Positions 8,361 through 16,838 of a stretch of DNA of 64,000 bases are shown here, one piece after another. The notes under the pieces were generated by a model that did not search any database, was not told the origin of the DNA, and saw nothing but the letters and a program-made list of their open reading frames with translations. Made by a program: the position numbers and the translations under genes. How positions within the stretch are numbered: position 1 is the first letter of the stretch; the number at the start of each line of letters is the position of its first letter. This DNA comes from an uncultured Planktomarina sp. (GTDB lineage: Bacteria; Pseudomonadota; Alphaproteobacteria; Rhodobacterales; Rhodobacteraceae), in contig CALSQF010000003.1 in NCBI GenBank assembly GCA_943788425.1, positions 55,927-119,926 of the forward strand, given 5' to 3'.

Positions 8361-9119
8361 ATGAGGTCTGCGTCATTGTTCAGCGTTGCGGGTAAGATTG
8401 CCGTTGTGACCGGTGCGTCCAGTGGCTTGGGGCAGGGGGCGGCCAGCCTGCTTGCCACGCATGGGGCGCAGGTCGTTGCGATTGCCCGACGCGCGGATGC
8501 TCTCGCGACTTGGTCTGAACAAACCCCGGGCGAAACCGCCATTTTGGCTGCAGATCTATCGGATCGCTCGTGTTTGGACGATGTGGCCGCGCAAGCGGCC
8601 AAGCCCTTTGGCGCGCCCGATATTTTAATCAATGCGGCGGGTATCAACACGCGCCGGCCAGCCGATGAGATGACGGATGCCGATTGGGATGTGACGCAAA
8701 ACCTCAATGTGGCCGCACCATTCTTTTTAGCCAAATCCATGGTGCCTGGGATGCGGGAAAAGGGATGGGGGCGGATCATCAATTTTGCCTCTTTGCAATC
8801 GCGCCGCGCTTTTGCGAATGGTATCAGCTATGGGGCGTCCAAAGGGGCTGTTGAGCAGATGACCCGTGCAATGGCTGAGACGTGGTCATCGGATGGCATA
8901 ACAGCCAATGCCCTCGCGCCAGGTTTCTTTCATACAGAATTGACGGCGCCCGTTTTTGCAGATCCTGACCTTGCGGCCCGTAATGCCGCGCAGACCTGCA
9001 TCGGGCGCAATGGTCAGGTTCGTGATATGGACGGGCCTATGATGTTTCTTTGTTCTGCCGCTTCAGATTATGTGACGGGACAGATTCTATTTGTAGATGG
9101 AGGATATACGGCGAAATGA
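8361..9119 (+). CDS. SDR family oxidoreductase, candidate DHPS 2-dehydrogenase
   Basis: Short-chain dehydrogenase/reductase, 252 residues. The cofactor motif is GASSGLGQGAASLL near residue 18, the NAG-like motif reads INAAGIN, and the catalytic tyrosine and lysine are in ISYGASKGAVEQM. The C-terminus (DYVTGQILFVDGGYTAK) is classic. It starts 3 bases after hpsN stops and overlaps the next gene by ATGA, so it is in the same operon. Known DHPS clusters carry one or two 2-dehydrogenases (HpsO, HpsP) that interconvert DHPS enantiomers, and this gene is a good candidate for one. That role is inferred from position only. Confidence 0.85.
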   Translation: MRSASLFSVAGKIAVVTGASSGLGQGAASLLATHGAQVVAIARRADALATWSEQTPGETAILAADLSDRSCLDDVAAQAAKPFGAPDILINAAGINTRRPADEMTDADWDVTQNLNVAAPFFLAKSMVPGMREKGWGRIINFASLQSRRAFANGISYGASKGAVEQMTRAMAETWSSDGITANALAPGFFHTELTAPVFADPDLAARNAAQTCIGRNGQVRDMDGPMMFLCSAASDYVTGQILFVDGGYTAK

Positions 9120-10111
9120 AGGCTCTGGTAAACACGGATGTAGAGACACTCACCTATATGGATCAGGCAGACCCCATCGCCAAAGCAGGCGAGGAGCTGG
9201 TTCGCATCCAATATTCAGGCATTTGCGGATCTGATATGCATGCATTTCTGGGCCATGATGCGCGCAGGCCGACACCAATTATTTTGGGCCATGAAGCCTC
9301 GGGGACGATTGTGGGTGGGCCGCGTGACGGCACATTGGTCACCATCAACCCGCTAAATGGCTGTGGTACATGCCATGCCTGCCAGTCAGGAAAACCGAAT
9401 ATTTGTTTGGGGCGCCAAATCATTTCTATGCCGCCGCGTCCAGGTGCCTTTGCTGAACTGGTGGCCATTCCCAGCGAAAATCTACTGGTGGTGCCCCGGG
9501 CGGAGCTTTTGCAATCGGCGGCTTTGACAGAACCTTTGGCTTGTAGCTGGCATGCCGCGCGCCTCGGCCTGCGCTTGCAAGATGATCCGGTGGAGAACCT
9601 CGCCTGCGTGGTCCTTGGCGGCGGGGCCATTGGGCTTGGCGCGGCGCTCTGCTTGCGGGCAATGGGCGTTCAAGACATCACTTTGATTGAGGTAAACCCG
9701 CTGCGTCTGGCCACACTGAAGGGTATGGATGGTTTTAAAGCCAGCGATGGCAAAGACGCCCATGCACCAAAGGACGGCAGCGCCGATTTGGTCATTGACG
9801 GCGTTGGCTATGCGGCCACCCGTGCTGCGGCCTGTGAATTGGCCAAGCCAGGTGGGGTGATCTCGCATATTGGCCTCGGCTCGGGAGAAGGTGGCGTCGA
9901 TGTGCGCCGTATGACGCTGCATGAAATCACTCTGATTGGCTGCTATACCTATACCCCCAAGGACTTCCAAGAGACCGGCGAGGCGATTTTTGCCGGTAAA
10001 ATGGGACCTTTGGACTGGGTCGAAACCCGACATTTGTCAGAGGGGCAAAGTGCCTTTGATGACATCCGCAGCGGCAACACCCCTGCGCCCAAAATTATTC
10101 TAATCCCCTGA
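9116..10111 (+). CDS. Zinc-dependent alcohol dehydrogenase (MDR family)
   Basis: Medium-chain dehydrogenase of 331 residues. The catalytic zinc region reads SGICGSDMHA and LGHEASGT, the structural zinc loop carries four cysteines in GCGTCHACQSGKPNIC, and the nucleotide-binding glycines are VVLGGGAIGLGAAL. The frame is open upstream to 9050, but the ATG at 9116 overlaps the SDR stop (ATGA) and gives the family-typical start MKALVNT. Its place between the SDR and comD suggests a second DHPS or sulfolactate oxidation step, for example the opposite enantiomer. The substrate is not proven. Confidence 0.85.
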   Translation: MKALVNTDVETLTYMDQADPIAKAGEELVRIQYSGICGSDMHAFLGHDARRPTPIILGHEASGTIVGGPRDGTLVTINPLNGCGTCHACQSGKPNICLGRQIISMPPRPGAFAELVAIPSENLLVVPRAELLQSAALTEPLACSWHAARLGLRLQDDPVENLACVVLGGGAIGLGAALCLRAMGVQDITLIEVNPLRLATLKGMDGFKASDGKDAHAPKDGSADLVIDGVGYAATRAAACELAKPGGVISHIGLGSGEGGVDVRRMTLHEITLIGCYTYTPKDFQETGEAIFAGKMGPLDWVETRHLSEGQSAFDDIRSGNTPAPKIILIP

Positions 10112-10121
10112 AAGGAGCATC

Positions 10122-10619
10122 ATGTCCGTTAGTGAGAAAATAGTGGCTGATTTCGTTGCAAATGGCATCGAATTTGTCACAACCGTACCGTGCAAACAGC
10201 TTGGCGGTGTGATCGATGCGGTTGAAAAAGAACCCAGCATTTATCACATTCCCTCAAATAAAGAAGACGAGGGCATGGGCCTTTGCGCCGGCGCTTTCAT
10301 GGGGGGCAAACGTCCCGCCATTATCATGCAAAACACGGCCATTGGCGTCACAGTGAACACATTGGTTACCCTGACCCAGTTTTACCGCATGCCGCTACCA
10401 ATGCTCATTTCGTATCGGGGTGAATTGAAAGAGCCTGTGGCGTGTCAGGTCGAAATGGCTGTGCACACCAAAGCTCTGCTCAACCAATTGAACATTCCAA
10501 CCTATCACTTCCATAAGTCAGGTGATGAGGAGGAGTTGGATGCGATTTTGAAATACACTTTCATGTGCAACAAACCGGTGGCAATTTTGACTGATGCGAC
10601 CTTCTGGGGAGGTTATTAA
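10122..10619 (+). CDS. comD: Sulfopyruvate decarboxylase subunit alpha
   Basis: Pyrimidine-binding half of a thiamine-diphosphate decarboxylase, 165 residues. Typical ComD features are the N-terminal FVTTVPCKQLGGVIDA, the IPSNKEDEGMGLCAGAFMGG segment holding the glutamate that activates thiamine, and MQNTAIGVTVNTLVTL. Together with the beta subunit it converts sulfopyruvate to sulfoacetaldehyde, which Xsc would then split to sulfite and acetyl phosphate. A GGAG site precedes the ATG by 7 bases. Phosphonopyruvate decarboxylases are close relatives but are normally one fused chain; the split form next to hpsN supports the sulfonate role. Confidence 0.85.
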   Translation: MSVSEKIVADFVANGIEFVTTVPCKQLGGVIDAVEKEPSIYHIPSNKEDEGMGLCAGAFMGGKRPAIIMQNTAIGVTVNTLVTLTQFYRMPLPMLISYRGELKEPVACQVEMAVHTKALLNQLNIPTYHFHKSGDEEELDAILKYTFMCNKPVAILTDATFWGGY

Positions 10620-10620
10620 T

Positions 10621-11184
10621 ATGATCCGTTCTGAAATCATCCGCGATATCGCCCCAATTTTGCGTGACCAATTGGTTGTGTGTAACATCGGTCTGCCCAG
10701 CCAAGAGCTGCATATGATCGACGACCAAGCCAGCAACTTCTATATGCTTGGCACCATGGGCCTGTCATCATCCATCGGTCTTGGGCTTGCCTTGGCTCAA
10801 GATAAAACCGTGATCTCCATTGACGGTGACGGTTCAGTTCTGACCAACTTTGGTACATTGCCTACGATTGCGAATAACGTGGCCGACAATTTCATTCTAT
10901 TGATCGTCGACAATGGCAGCTACGGCTCCACTGGGGATCAACCCACCTATGCGGGCCAGAAAACCTCTTTGGCGGCTGTGGCGAAGGCCTGTGGCTGCGA
11001 GACGGTGATTGAATGTCAGGCTGAAGAGACTGGCGCTGTGCTTAAAGCGGCCATTGAGTCGCAGAAAATGTCTGTGATCGTATCCAAATGTGAGAGTGGC
11101 AATATCAAAGTCCCCGTCATAACAAAAGATCCGGTTGTCATCCGAGATCGGTTCATGACTGAGGTAGCACGCCGCAACGCCTGA
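10621..11184 (+). CDS. comE: Sulfopyruvate decarboxylase subunit beta
   Basis: Diphosphate-binding half of the thiamine-dependent enzyme, 187 residues. The thiamine signature is complete: IDGDGSVLTNFGTLPTIANN, i.e. GDG followed by a double asparagine. The start at 10621 is one base after the comD stop and has GGAGG about 9 bases upstream; the longer frame from 10594 would overlap comD. Last gene of the operon, followed by a strong terminator. No xsc, pta or sulfolactate dehydrogenase (slcCD, comC) lies in the window, so the pathway must be completed elsewhere. Confidence 0.87.
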   Translation: MIRSEIIRDIAPILRDQLVVCNIGLPSQELHMIDDQASNFYMLGTMGLSSSIGLGLALAQDKTVISIDGDGSVLTNFGTLPTIANNVADNFILLIVDNGSYGSTGDQPTYAGQKTSLAAVAKACGCETVIECQAEETGAVLKAAIESQKMSVIVSKCESGNIKVPVITKDPVVIRDRFMTEVARRNA

Positions 11185-11207
11185 GTAACAGCTTTCAGCA
11201 GGTTTGA

Positions 11208-11237
11208 GGCCCGCCAAGAGATTGGCGGGCCTTTTTT
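11208..11237 (+). terminator. Rho-independent terminator after comE
   Basis: A 10-bp stem GGCCCGCCAA / TTGGCGGGCC with a GAGA tetraloop is followed by six T. It ends the hpsN-comE operon 24 bases after the comE stop. Confidence 0.92.
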
Positions 11238-11485
11238 GCGGTCCTCGCCCGCTTGCAACACTGCGCTGTGCCCGCCAGCGCCTTGGCAGGCGCAGCCCTC
11301 GTTTAGAGGTATCTTTGAGTTATGCAGCGGTCTTTTACATGCAATTTACCCAGTGAGAGGATGACATGCCAAGGCATGCCCTCGGCATTTTTTGCAACTA
11401 CACGGCTGTTGAGAGTTTTTCGCGCAACATTGCCCGGCGCAACTTCACATCTTTTTATCCTGGGTCACAATGTACAGAAAGCCAA
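11238..11485. other. Intergenic region without a gene
   Basis: This 248-base stretch has no convincing reading frame. The one structure seen is a short hairpin ATGCC-CTC-GGCAT followed by a T run (11376-11393), terminator-like on the plus strand. It could end a read-through transcript or a small RNA, but nothing else supports an RNA gene. Confidence 0.4.
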
Positions 11486-11560
11486 TGGCATCCCGTAGGG
11501 GAATCGAACCCCTCTTTTCAGGTTGAAAACCTGACGTCCTAACCGATAGACGAACGGGAC
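11486..11560 (-). tRNA. tRNA-Glu (anticodon TTC)
   Basis: On the minus strand a full cloverleaf folds in 75 bases. The acceptor arm GTCCCGT pairs with ACGGGAT (first pair G-T). The anticodon loop TTTTCAA sits between TCAGG and CCTGA, giving anticodon TTC for glutamate. The T arm is GGGGT-TCGATTC-CCCTA-like and the discriminator base is G. The 3' CCA is encoded. Confidence 0.96.
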
Positions 11561-11576
11561 ACTGCTGATAACGCGC

Positions 11577-11605
11577 TATTTATGGAAAGCCGCAGCGTGT
11601 GGCAA
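11577..11605 (-). promoter_or_regulatory. Sigma-70 promoter for tRNA-Glu
   Basis: On the minus strand TTGCCA (11605-11600) and TAAATA (11582-11577) are separated by 17 bases. The -10 lies 16 bases before the tRNA 5' end. This is a good housekeeping-type promoter for a tRNA gene. Confidence 0.6.
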
Positions 11606-11658
11606 GTCGATTCTTTACTTTTTATCGATGTTTTTGCGTTCCCACCGGCGGCGCGGTT

Positions 11659-13395
11659 TTAGGCGGGGCTTGCGTCTTCTATGCGCAGCTGCGGCCGTGA
11701 ACGCCCGCCCCAAGTATTGATCTCCAAACGGCCGGCGATGTGCATTTTTCCGCCATGAGCAGCGGTGAGCGCGGGACCGAGCGGCCCATCAAATGCGCCA
11801 AAGCAAATTGCATCTAATTTTGTTCCGAATCCATCGCTCAGGGTAATTTTTAGGTGTGACTCTCCCACCGGCTTTGCAAAGGCGATGGTGCAATCGGGAA
11901 AAGCAAATCGTGGCGCAGAGGCCCCCGCACCAAAGGGGCCGGCCTGCTCAAGCTGCTCAATCAACTCAACCGTCGCGCCGCCTGGCATTAACGTGCCGTC
12001 AATCTTCAGATCTGCCGGTCCCAGCGCTCCAGCGCCTTGAGCCTCTAGCAATTGCCCTAATCTCTCCATGGCAGGGCCGAGCTGCGCGCGGGTCAGTGAC
12101 AGACCTGCCGCCATTTTGTGACCGCCCCCTGCCGTGATCAACCCCTCGCGCGCCAATTTATGGATGGCGGCGCCCAGATCAATCCCGCTGACAGATCGCC
12201 CGCTGCCTTTGCCACTGTCGCCATCAAAGCCAATGACCACAGCGGGGCGGTTGGTTTTTTCTTTGAGCCGGGCTGCAACAATGCCGACCACGCCGGGATG
12301 CCAGCCCTCCTCTGCGGCCCAAGCTAGAGGCAACTCCAAGCCGCGCGCTTCTGCCTGCTCTAGCGCCGCCTGTCTGACCATGGCCTCGACGCTGCGCCGC
12401 TCGGTGTTCAGCTCTTCCAATTTATCCGCCATAACAGCCGCTTCATGAGGGTTGTTGCAGGCCAAAAGCCGAGCCCCCAAATCCGCCTTGCCAATGCGAC
12501 CACCGGCATTGATTCGTGGTCCCAACACATAGCCCAGATGATAGGCGCTTGGAGCAGCGTTCAGGGCCGCTACATCCGACAGGGCGTTTAATCCCACGCG
12601 TTTGCGCTGGCCCATGACTTTCAATCCCTGCCGCACAAAGGCTCGGTTCACCCCAATCAAAGGCGCGACATCGGCCACTGTGGCCAGGGCCACAAGATCA
12701 AGCGTATTGATCAGATTCGGCGGGGTTTGCCCCTGTGTCCGCATCATCCGTGCCACCTGGGTCAGAACCATAAAGACCACTGCTGCCGCGCAGAGGTGAG
12801 CCAAATCGCCTGTTTCATCTTGCCGGTTTGGATTCACCACAGCGCGCGCTTCGGGCAAGGTCTCTGCGCCCAAATGGTGATCTAAAACCACCACATCTGC
12901 GGCCCGTGCCGCTTCAAGTGCCTCATGGGCCAAGGTGCCGCAGTCCACGCAGATTATCAGATCATGACGATCTGCCAAAGCTGCCATGGCTTTGGGGTTA
13001 GGCCCGTAGCCCTCCGTGATTCGGTCGGGCACATAGAGGGTCGGCTCAATGGCAAATTGCCGCAGAAAATCAATCAACAATGCAGCAGAAGTGCCGCCAT
13101 CCACATCATAATCGGCAAAAATAGCAATTTTTTGTTGATTTTGAATGGCTGAGCGCAGGATGTCTGCCGCTTTGGCACAGTCTTTGAGAGATTGCGGATC
13201 GCTCATACTGGCGCGGAGGGTCGGGTTGAGGAAATCTCCAATCTCCAACGGAGCAACCCCCAAACGGGCCATCACATAGCACAGAGGCAATGGTAAATCA
13301 CTCTGTTGATGCAGCGCCAAAGCATCGCGTTCAGTTGCCAGAGGTGGCCCGAGCCACCGGCGGTTGGAAATCGACTGATTGACGCCCAGATACAT
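11659..13395 (-). CDS. recJ: Single-stranded-DNA-specific exonuclease RecJ
   Basis: 5'-3' exonuclease on single-stranded DNA used in recombination and mismatch repair, cytoplasmic, 578 residues (family about 570-590). The DHH phosphoesterase motifs are intact: IFADYDVDGGTSAALLIDFL (motif I), VDCGT, and VVLDHHLGAE (the DHH). The DHHA1 region carries GGGHKMAAGLS, and an OB-like C-terminal domain follows. The start codon lies one base from the glpX stop, so recJ is co-transcribed downstream of glpX. This glpX-recJ order, and hom upstream, is common in Rhodobacterales. Confidence 0.95.
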   Translation of the reverse strand: MYLGVNQSISNRRWLGPPLATERDALALHQQSDLPLPLCYVMARLGVAPLEIGDFLNPTLRASMSDPQSLKDCAKAADILRSAIQNQQKIAIFADYDVDGGTSAALLIDFLRQFAIEPTLYVPDRITEGYGPNPKAMAALADRHDLIICVDCGTLAHEALEAARAADVVVLDHHLGAETLPEARAVVNPNRQDETGDLAHLCAAAVVFMVLTQVARMMRTQGQTPPNLINTLDLVALATVADVAPLIGVNRAFVRQGLKVMGQRKRVGLNALSDVAALNAAPSAYHLGYVLGPRINAGGRIGKADLGARLLACNNPHEAAVMADKLEELNTERRSVEAMVRQAALEQAEARGLELPLAWAAEEGWHPGVVGIVAARLKEKTNRPAVVIGFDGDSGKGSGRSVSGIDLGAAIHKLAREGLITAGGGHKMAAGLSLTRAQLGPAMERLGQLLEAQGAGALGPADLKIDGTLMPGGATVELIEQLEQAGPFGAGASAPRFAFPDCTIAFAKPVGESHLKITLSDGFGTKLDAICFGAFDGPLGPALTAAHGGKMHIAGRLEINTWGGRSRPQLRIEDASPA

Positions 13396-13396
13396 T

Positions 13397-14362
13397 CTAG
13401 TGTGAGGGCGCGCGGTAGGTCATGCGCCGCACAGAGCCGGTTTTTGACCGCATCAAAATGGTTTCGGTGGTCAAAAAACCCAGCTCGCGCTTGATGCCCG
13501 CAAGGATGGAGCCATCCGTGACACCAGTGGCGGCGAAAATAACATCCTGCGTCACCATCTCATCGCGGCTGTAAATCTGGTCCAAATCCGTTATCCCGGC
13601 CTTGGCGGCCCGGCCGCGCTCGTCATCATTGCGGAAGGTCAGACGTCCCCACATTTGCCCGCCCATACATTTCAAGGCGGCGGCGGCCAAAACCCCTTCG
13701 GGAGCGCCACCCAACCCCATATACATATCAATACCGGTTGTTTCTGATTCCGCGCAGTGAATGACGCCGGCAACATCGCCGTCGGTAATGAGGCGGATGG
13801 CGCAGCCCGTAGTGCGCAACTCGGCGATCATGGCCTCGTGGCGTGGGCGTTCAAGGACACAGACAGTGATGTTTCCGGTTGCGCAGTTTTTGGCGGCCGC
13901 CAGCGCCATAACCCGGGCTGCCGGATCCATGGTCAAAGACACGACATTCTCTGGCAAGCCAGGCCCCACTGCGAGCTTTTCCATATAAACGTCCGGTGCA
14001 TGCAGCATAGAGCCGCGCGGCCCCATGGCGATAACGGTTAAAGCGTTGGGCATGTCTTTCGCTGTTAGTGTCGTTCCTTCAAGAGGGTCAAGGGCGATAT
14101 CAACCGCAGGTCCCTGGCCCGAGCCGACTTCCTCGCCAATATAGAGCATCGGCGCCTCATCGCGCTCGCCCTCGCCAATGACAACCACACCGGCAATGTC
14201 TAACAGGTTCAATTGCGTGCGCATGGCGTTGACAGCGGCCTGATCTGCGGCCTTTTCATCGCCGCGACCAATGAGTTTGGCAGAGGCCAGCGCGGCTTGT
14301 TCGGCAACACGGGCCAGTCCCAAGGAAAGGGCGCGATCATGAAATTCTGTGGCATCAGACAT
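13397..14362 (-). CDS. glpX: Class II fructose-1,6-bisphosphatase
   Basis: Removes the 1-phosphate of fructose-1,6-bisphosphate in gluconeogenesis; may also act on sedoheptulose bisphosphate. At 321 residues it fits GlpX. Metal and substrate motifs are visible: VVIGEGERDEAPMLYIGEEV and the inositol-phosphatase-like DIALDPLEGTTLTAKDMPNA, plus the later GGAPEGVLAAAALKCMGGQM. It lies downstream of hom and directly upstream of recJ on the same strand. Confidence 0.94.
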   Translation of the reverse strand: MSDATEFHDRALSLGLARVAEQAALASAKLIGRGDEKAADQAAVNAMRTQLNLLDIAGVVVIGEGERDEAPMLYIGEEVGSGQGPAVDIALDPLEGTTLTAKDMPNALTVIAMGPRGSMLHAPDVYMEKLAVGPGLPENVVSLTMDPAARVMALAAAKNCATGNITVCVLERPRHEAMIAELRTTGCAIRLITDGDVAGVIHCAESETTGIDMYMGLGGAPEGVLAAAALKCMGGQMWGRLTFRNDDERGRAAKAGITDLDQIYSRDEMVTQDVIFAATGVTDGSILAGIKRELGFLTTETILMRSKTGSVRRMTYRAPSH

Positions 14363-14494
14363 ATGAGTTTCCTTTATTCATTTAGCCTGCCCTATCGCAG
14401 CGGTGCCAGCCGTGGCAAGACTGTGCGCGCTAATACCTCTGCAGTAATAACCAATTGCCGCTCAAAGCCCGTGCTGGAGCCCGCGCGGGCTCGG

Positions 14495-15784
14495 TCACAC
14501 CGACTCAATGCGCAGGGCGACCGGCTGGCCCTCAACAACCCGCGTTTTGGCAAAATCTTTTAAAATTTGATCAATTGCCGCGCGGGTGGTCTTATGCGTG
14601 ACTATCAGCACAGGGGCTTGCTTGGCATCATGTCCATATTGGCGCATTCGGTCGATGGAGACCCCCGCATCGCCCATAACCGCGGCCACTTTGGCCAGCG
14701 CGCCGGGCTCATCGAGCAATTGTAGGCGCAAATAAAACGGCGCGGTTGTTGCCGTCTTGGCCGGTTGCGATTTCACCAATCCTGTCGCCGCCTGCCCAAA
14801 GGCCTTGAGCCGTAAACCACGCGCGAGATCCAACACATCTGACATGACGGCGGAGGCCGTTGGCCCTTCGCCAGCGCCTGCACCGCGCAGCACGATTTGC
14901 CCGACATCGCCTCCCTCTAAGATCACCATATTGGTTCCCCCTTGAAGTTGGCCCAAGGGGGAATTGGCCGGGACCAGACAGGGTGTCATGCGCTGCTCAA
15001 GCCCACGGCCTGTCCGTTGCGCGACCCCCAAAAGTTTGATGCGATACCCCATATCGGCGGCTGCATGAATGTCTTCAATGGTGATAGCGCCAATGCCCTC
15101 GATCACGACAGATGCGAAATCGATCTCTGTACCAAAGGCGATGGAGGCGAGAATTGCCAATTTATGCGCCGCATCAATGCCACCCACATCAAGGTTCGGA
15201 TCTGCTTCAAGATAGCCCAGACCATCGGCCTCGGCAAAGACCTCTTCATAGGTCAGGCCGGCATCTTCCATGCGTGTGAGGATATAGTTGCAGCTGCCAT
15301 TAATGACCCCCAAAACGCGTTGAATTTCATTTCCCGCGAGACCTTCGGTCAGGGCTTTGACCACTGGAATTCCGCCGGCAACGGCGGCTTCATAGCGGAT
15401 CACACGGCCGGCAGCTTCCGCTGAGAGGGCCAATGAATGTCCATGTTCAGCCAGCATTGCCTTGTTAGCTGTGATCACATCTTTGCCAGCGGCAATGGCA
15501 GCCTGGGTTGCTTGTTTGGCTGGGCCTGTGCTGCCACCGATTAATTCTACAAAGACATCGACATCGTTTCTTTTGGCCAGAACGACTGGGTCATCTTCCC
15601 AAGCATAGCCTGAAAGATCGACCCCGCGGTCTTTACCGCGCGATTGGGCGCAAACGGCAGTAACTGTGATCTCGCGACCTGTGCGTTTGGCGATCAATGC
15701 TGCATTTTTTTGGATCATTTTCACAACGCCGACGCCAACAGTGCCGAGCCCTGCAATGCCAAGTCTAAGTGGGGCAGCGGTCAT
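14495..15784 (-). CDS. hom: Homoserine dehydrogenase
   Basis: Reduces aspartate semialdehyde to homoserine in the threonine/methionine branch. The NAD(P) motif LGIAGLGTVGVGVV opens the protein, the substrate region reads GVINGSCNYILTRMEDAG and later AEADGLGYLEADPNLDVGGI, and a C-terminal ACT domain (LRLQLLDEPGALAKVAAVMG) suggests threonine feedback. The frame extends to 15847, but the ATG at 15784 with AAGGA upstream is the natural start, giving 429 residues. A 16-base GC-rich palindrome (14477-14492) lies right after the stop and may limit read-through into glpX. Confidence 0.95.
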   Translation of the reverse strand: MTAAPLRLGIAGLGTVGVGVVKMIQKNAALIAKRTGREITVTAVCAQSRGKDRGVDLSGYAWEDDPVVLAKRNDVDVFVELIGGSTGPAKQATQAAIAAGKDVITANKAMLAEHGHSLALSAEAAGRVIRYEAAVAGGIPVVKALTEGLAGNEIQRVLGVINGSCNYILTRMEDAGLTYEEVFAEADGLGYLEADPNLDVGGIDAAHKLAILASIAFGTEIDFASVVIEGIGAITIEDIHAAADMGYRIKLLGVAQRTGRGLEQRMTPCLVPANSPLGQLQGGTNMVILEGGDVGQIVLRGAGAGEGPTASAVMSDVLDLARGLRLKAFGQAATGLVKSQPAKTATTAPFYLRLQLLDEPGALAKVAAVMGDAGVSIDRMRQYGHDAKQAPVLIVTHKTTRAAIDQILKDFAKTRVVEGQPVALRIESV

Positions 15785-15904
15785 AGTTACTTCCTTCCGG
15801 TCATGAATTTGTCGCCCTTGTCTAGTGGTAAATCCCCGAAACCGCAACGGGGGCGGGCGTGGAACTCAGTCCAATTTAATAGATATTTTCGGGTAGGTTT
15901 CGGC

Positions 15905-16165
15905 TTATTCGCCTGTCAAATCTTTACCGCGCAGGGCCGTTGCCTTTTGGTCCCTTTGCGCTTGTCGGGAAAGCTCTATGGCGGGCTGCGACTGCAAATA
16001 TGTGGCGACAGCGGCGCGTAGATCGCTGGCTGAGAGAAAATCCGGATAGGCTGTGGCTTGTTTTGCGGTCGGTTCGGCCTCATCGAGCTGCGCAATGGTG
16101 GCGCAGCCGGCCAAGAGCGCCGCAAGGCACAGAGGATATAAGTGGACATAACCTGTCATAAGCAT
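15905..16165 (-). CDS. Small predicted lipoprotein
   Basis: An 86-residue protein with a short hydrophobic N-terminus and a clear lipobox (LAALLAGC) near residue 21, so it should be lipid-anchored. The remainder is polar and alanine-rich (DLRAAVATYLQSQPAIELSR) without a family I recognise. A second ATG two codons in (16159) could also be the start. It is divergent from the TetR regulator. Real-gene status rests mainly on the lipobox and the absence of any competing frame. Confidence 0.6.
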   Translation of the reverse strand: MLMTGYVHLYPLCLAALLAGCATIAQLDEAEPTAKQATAYPDFLSASDLRAAVATYLQSQPAIELSRQAQRDQKATALRGKDLTGE

Positions 16166-16210
16166 GACCTAACGTGCAAAGTTAACTGCAGCAAGCAATG
16201 ATGATTGATC

Positions 16211-16224
16211 TGAACGCTGGTTCA
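16211..16224. promoter_or_regulatory. Palindrome upstream of tetR, candidate operator
   Basis: TGAAC-GCTG-GTTCA is a perfect 5-bp inverted repeat 15 bases before the tetR start. The size and place suit a TetR-family autoregulatory site. It lies between the divergent lipoprotein and tetR genes. Confidence 0.45.
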
Positions 16225-16238
16225 GTTAATATCTTCGC

Positions 16239-16838
16239 ATGGCGCGCAAAATTGGCTCACATTCAGAAATTACTGGTCCAAAAATCAAGCAAGCCGCGCT
16301 TGAGCTTTTCGCGCGCCATGGCTTTGCGGCGGTGACCATGCGCCAAATTGCGGCGCGGGTGGGGGTGCAGGCGGGCGCAATCTATAATTACACACCTGAC
16401 AAACAAGCGTTATTGTTTGACCTTTTGCGCGGGCACATGGCGGATCTTTTGGCCCGCTGGGCCGCAGAACAAGTGCCGCATAATCCGGTGGCGGCACTGG
16501 ATCACTTTGTAGCCTTCCATTTGGATTTTCACATCCAGCGTCCAGACCTGGTTTTCATCTCCTATATGGAGCTGCGCAATCTCACCGAGGAGAACTTTAA
16601 GGAGATTGAAGAGATGCGCGGCCGCTATGAGAAGATTGTGTATGACATGATCCGAAAGGGCGTGCTCGCAGGAGATTTTCAGGTGACTGACGCTAAAATC
16701 ACCAGTTTCGCTTTGATTGCTATGCTGACCGGGGTGGTGGATTGGTTTCGCGAAGATGGCCGCTTGTCCAGCACAGAGTTGACGCTCCATTATTGCGCTT
16801 TGGCGCGTCAAACCTTTGGGGTTAATTCGCTGGCTTGA
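16239..16838 (+). CDS. TetR family transcriptional regulator
   Basis: A 199-residue regulator. The helix-turn-helix is in residues about 12-55 (LFARHGFAAVTMRQIAARVG followed by VQAGAIYNYTPDKQALLFDL), the standard TetR_N arrangement. The C-terminal ligand domain has family-like helices (HLDFHIQRPDLVFISYMELR) resembling regulators of acyl-CoA catabolism, but this is weak. A palindromic operator candidate precedes the start. The 3' end overlaps the convergent pirin gene by 17 bases. Targets unknown. Confidence 0.9.
   Translation: MARKIGSHSEITGPKIKQAALELFARHGFAAVTMRQIAARVGVQAGAIYNYTPDKQALLFDLLRGHMADLLARWAAEQVPHNPVAALDHFVAFHLDFHIQRPDLVFISYMELRNLTEENFKEIEEMRGRYEKIVYDMIRKGVLAGDFQVTDAKITSFALIAMLTGVVDWFREDGRLSSTELTLHYCALARQTFGVNSLA

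Noticed and set aside
11376-11393. Small RNA gene ending at the second hairpin
   Set aside because: Only a 5-bp stem and a T run are seen; no promoter or further structure supports a transcript.
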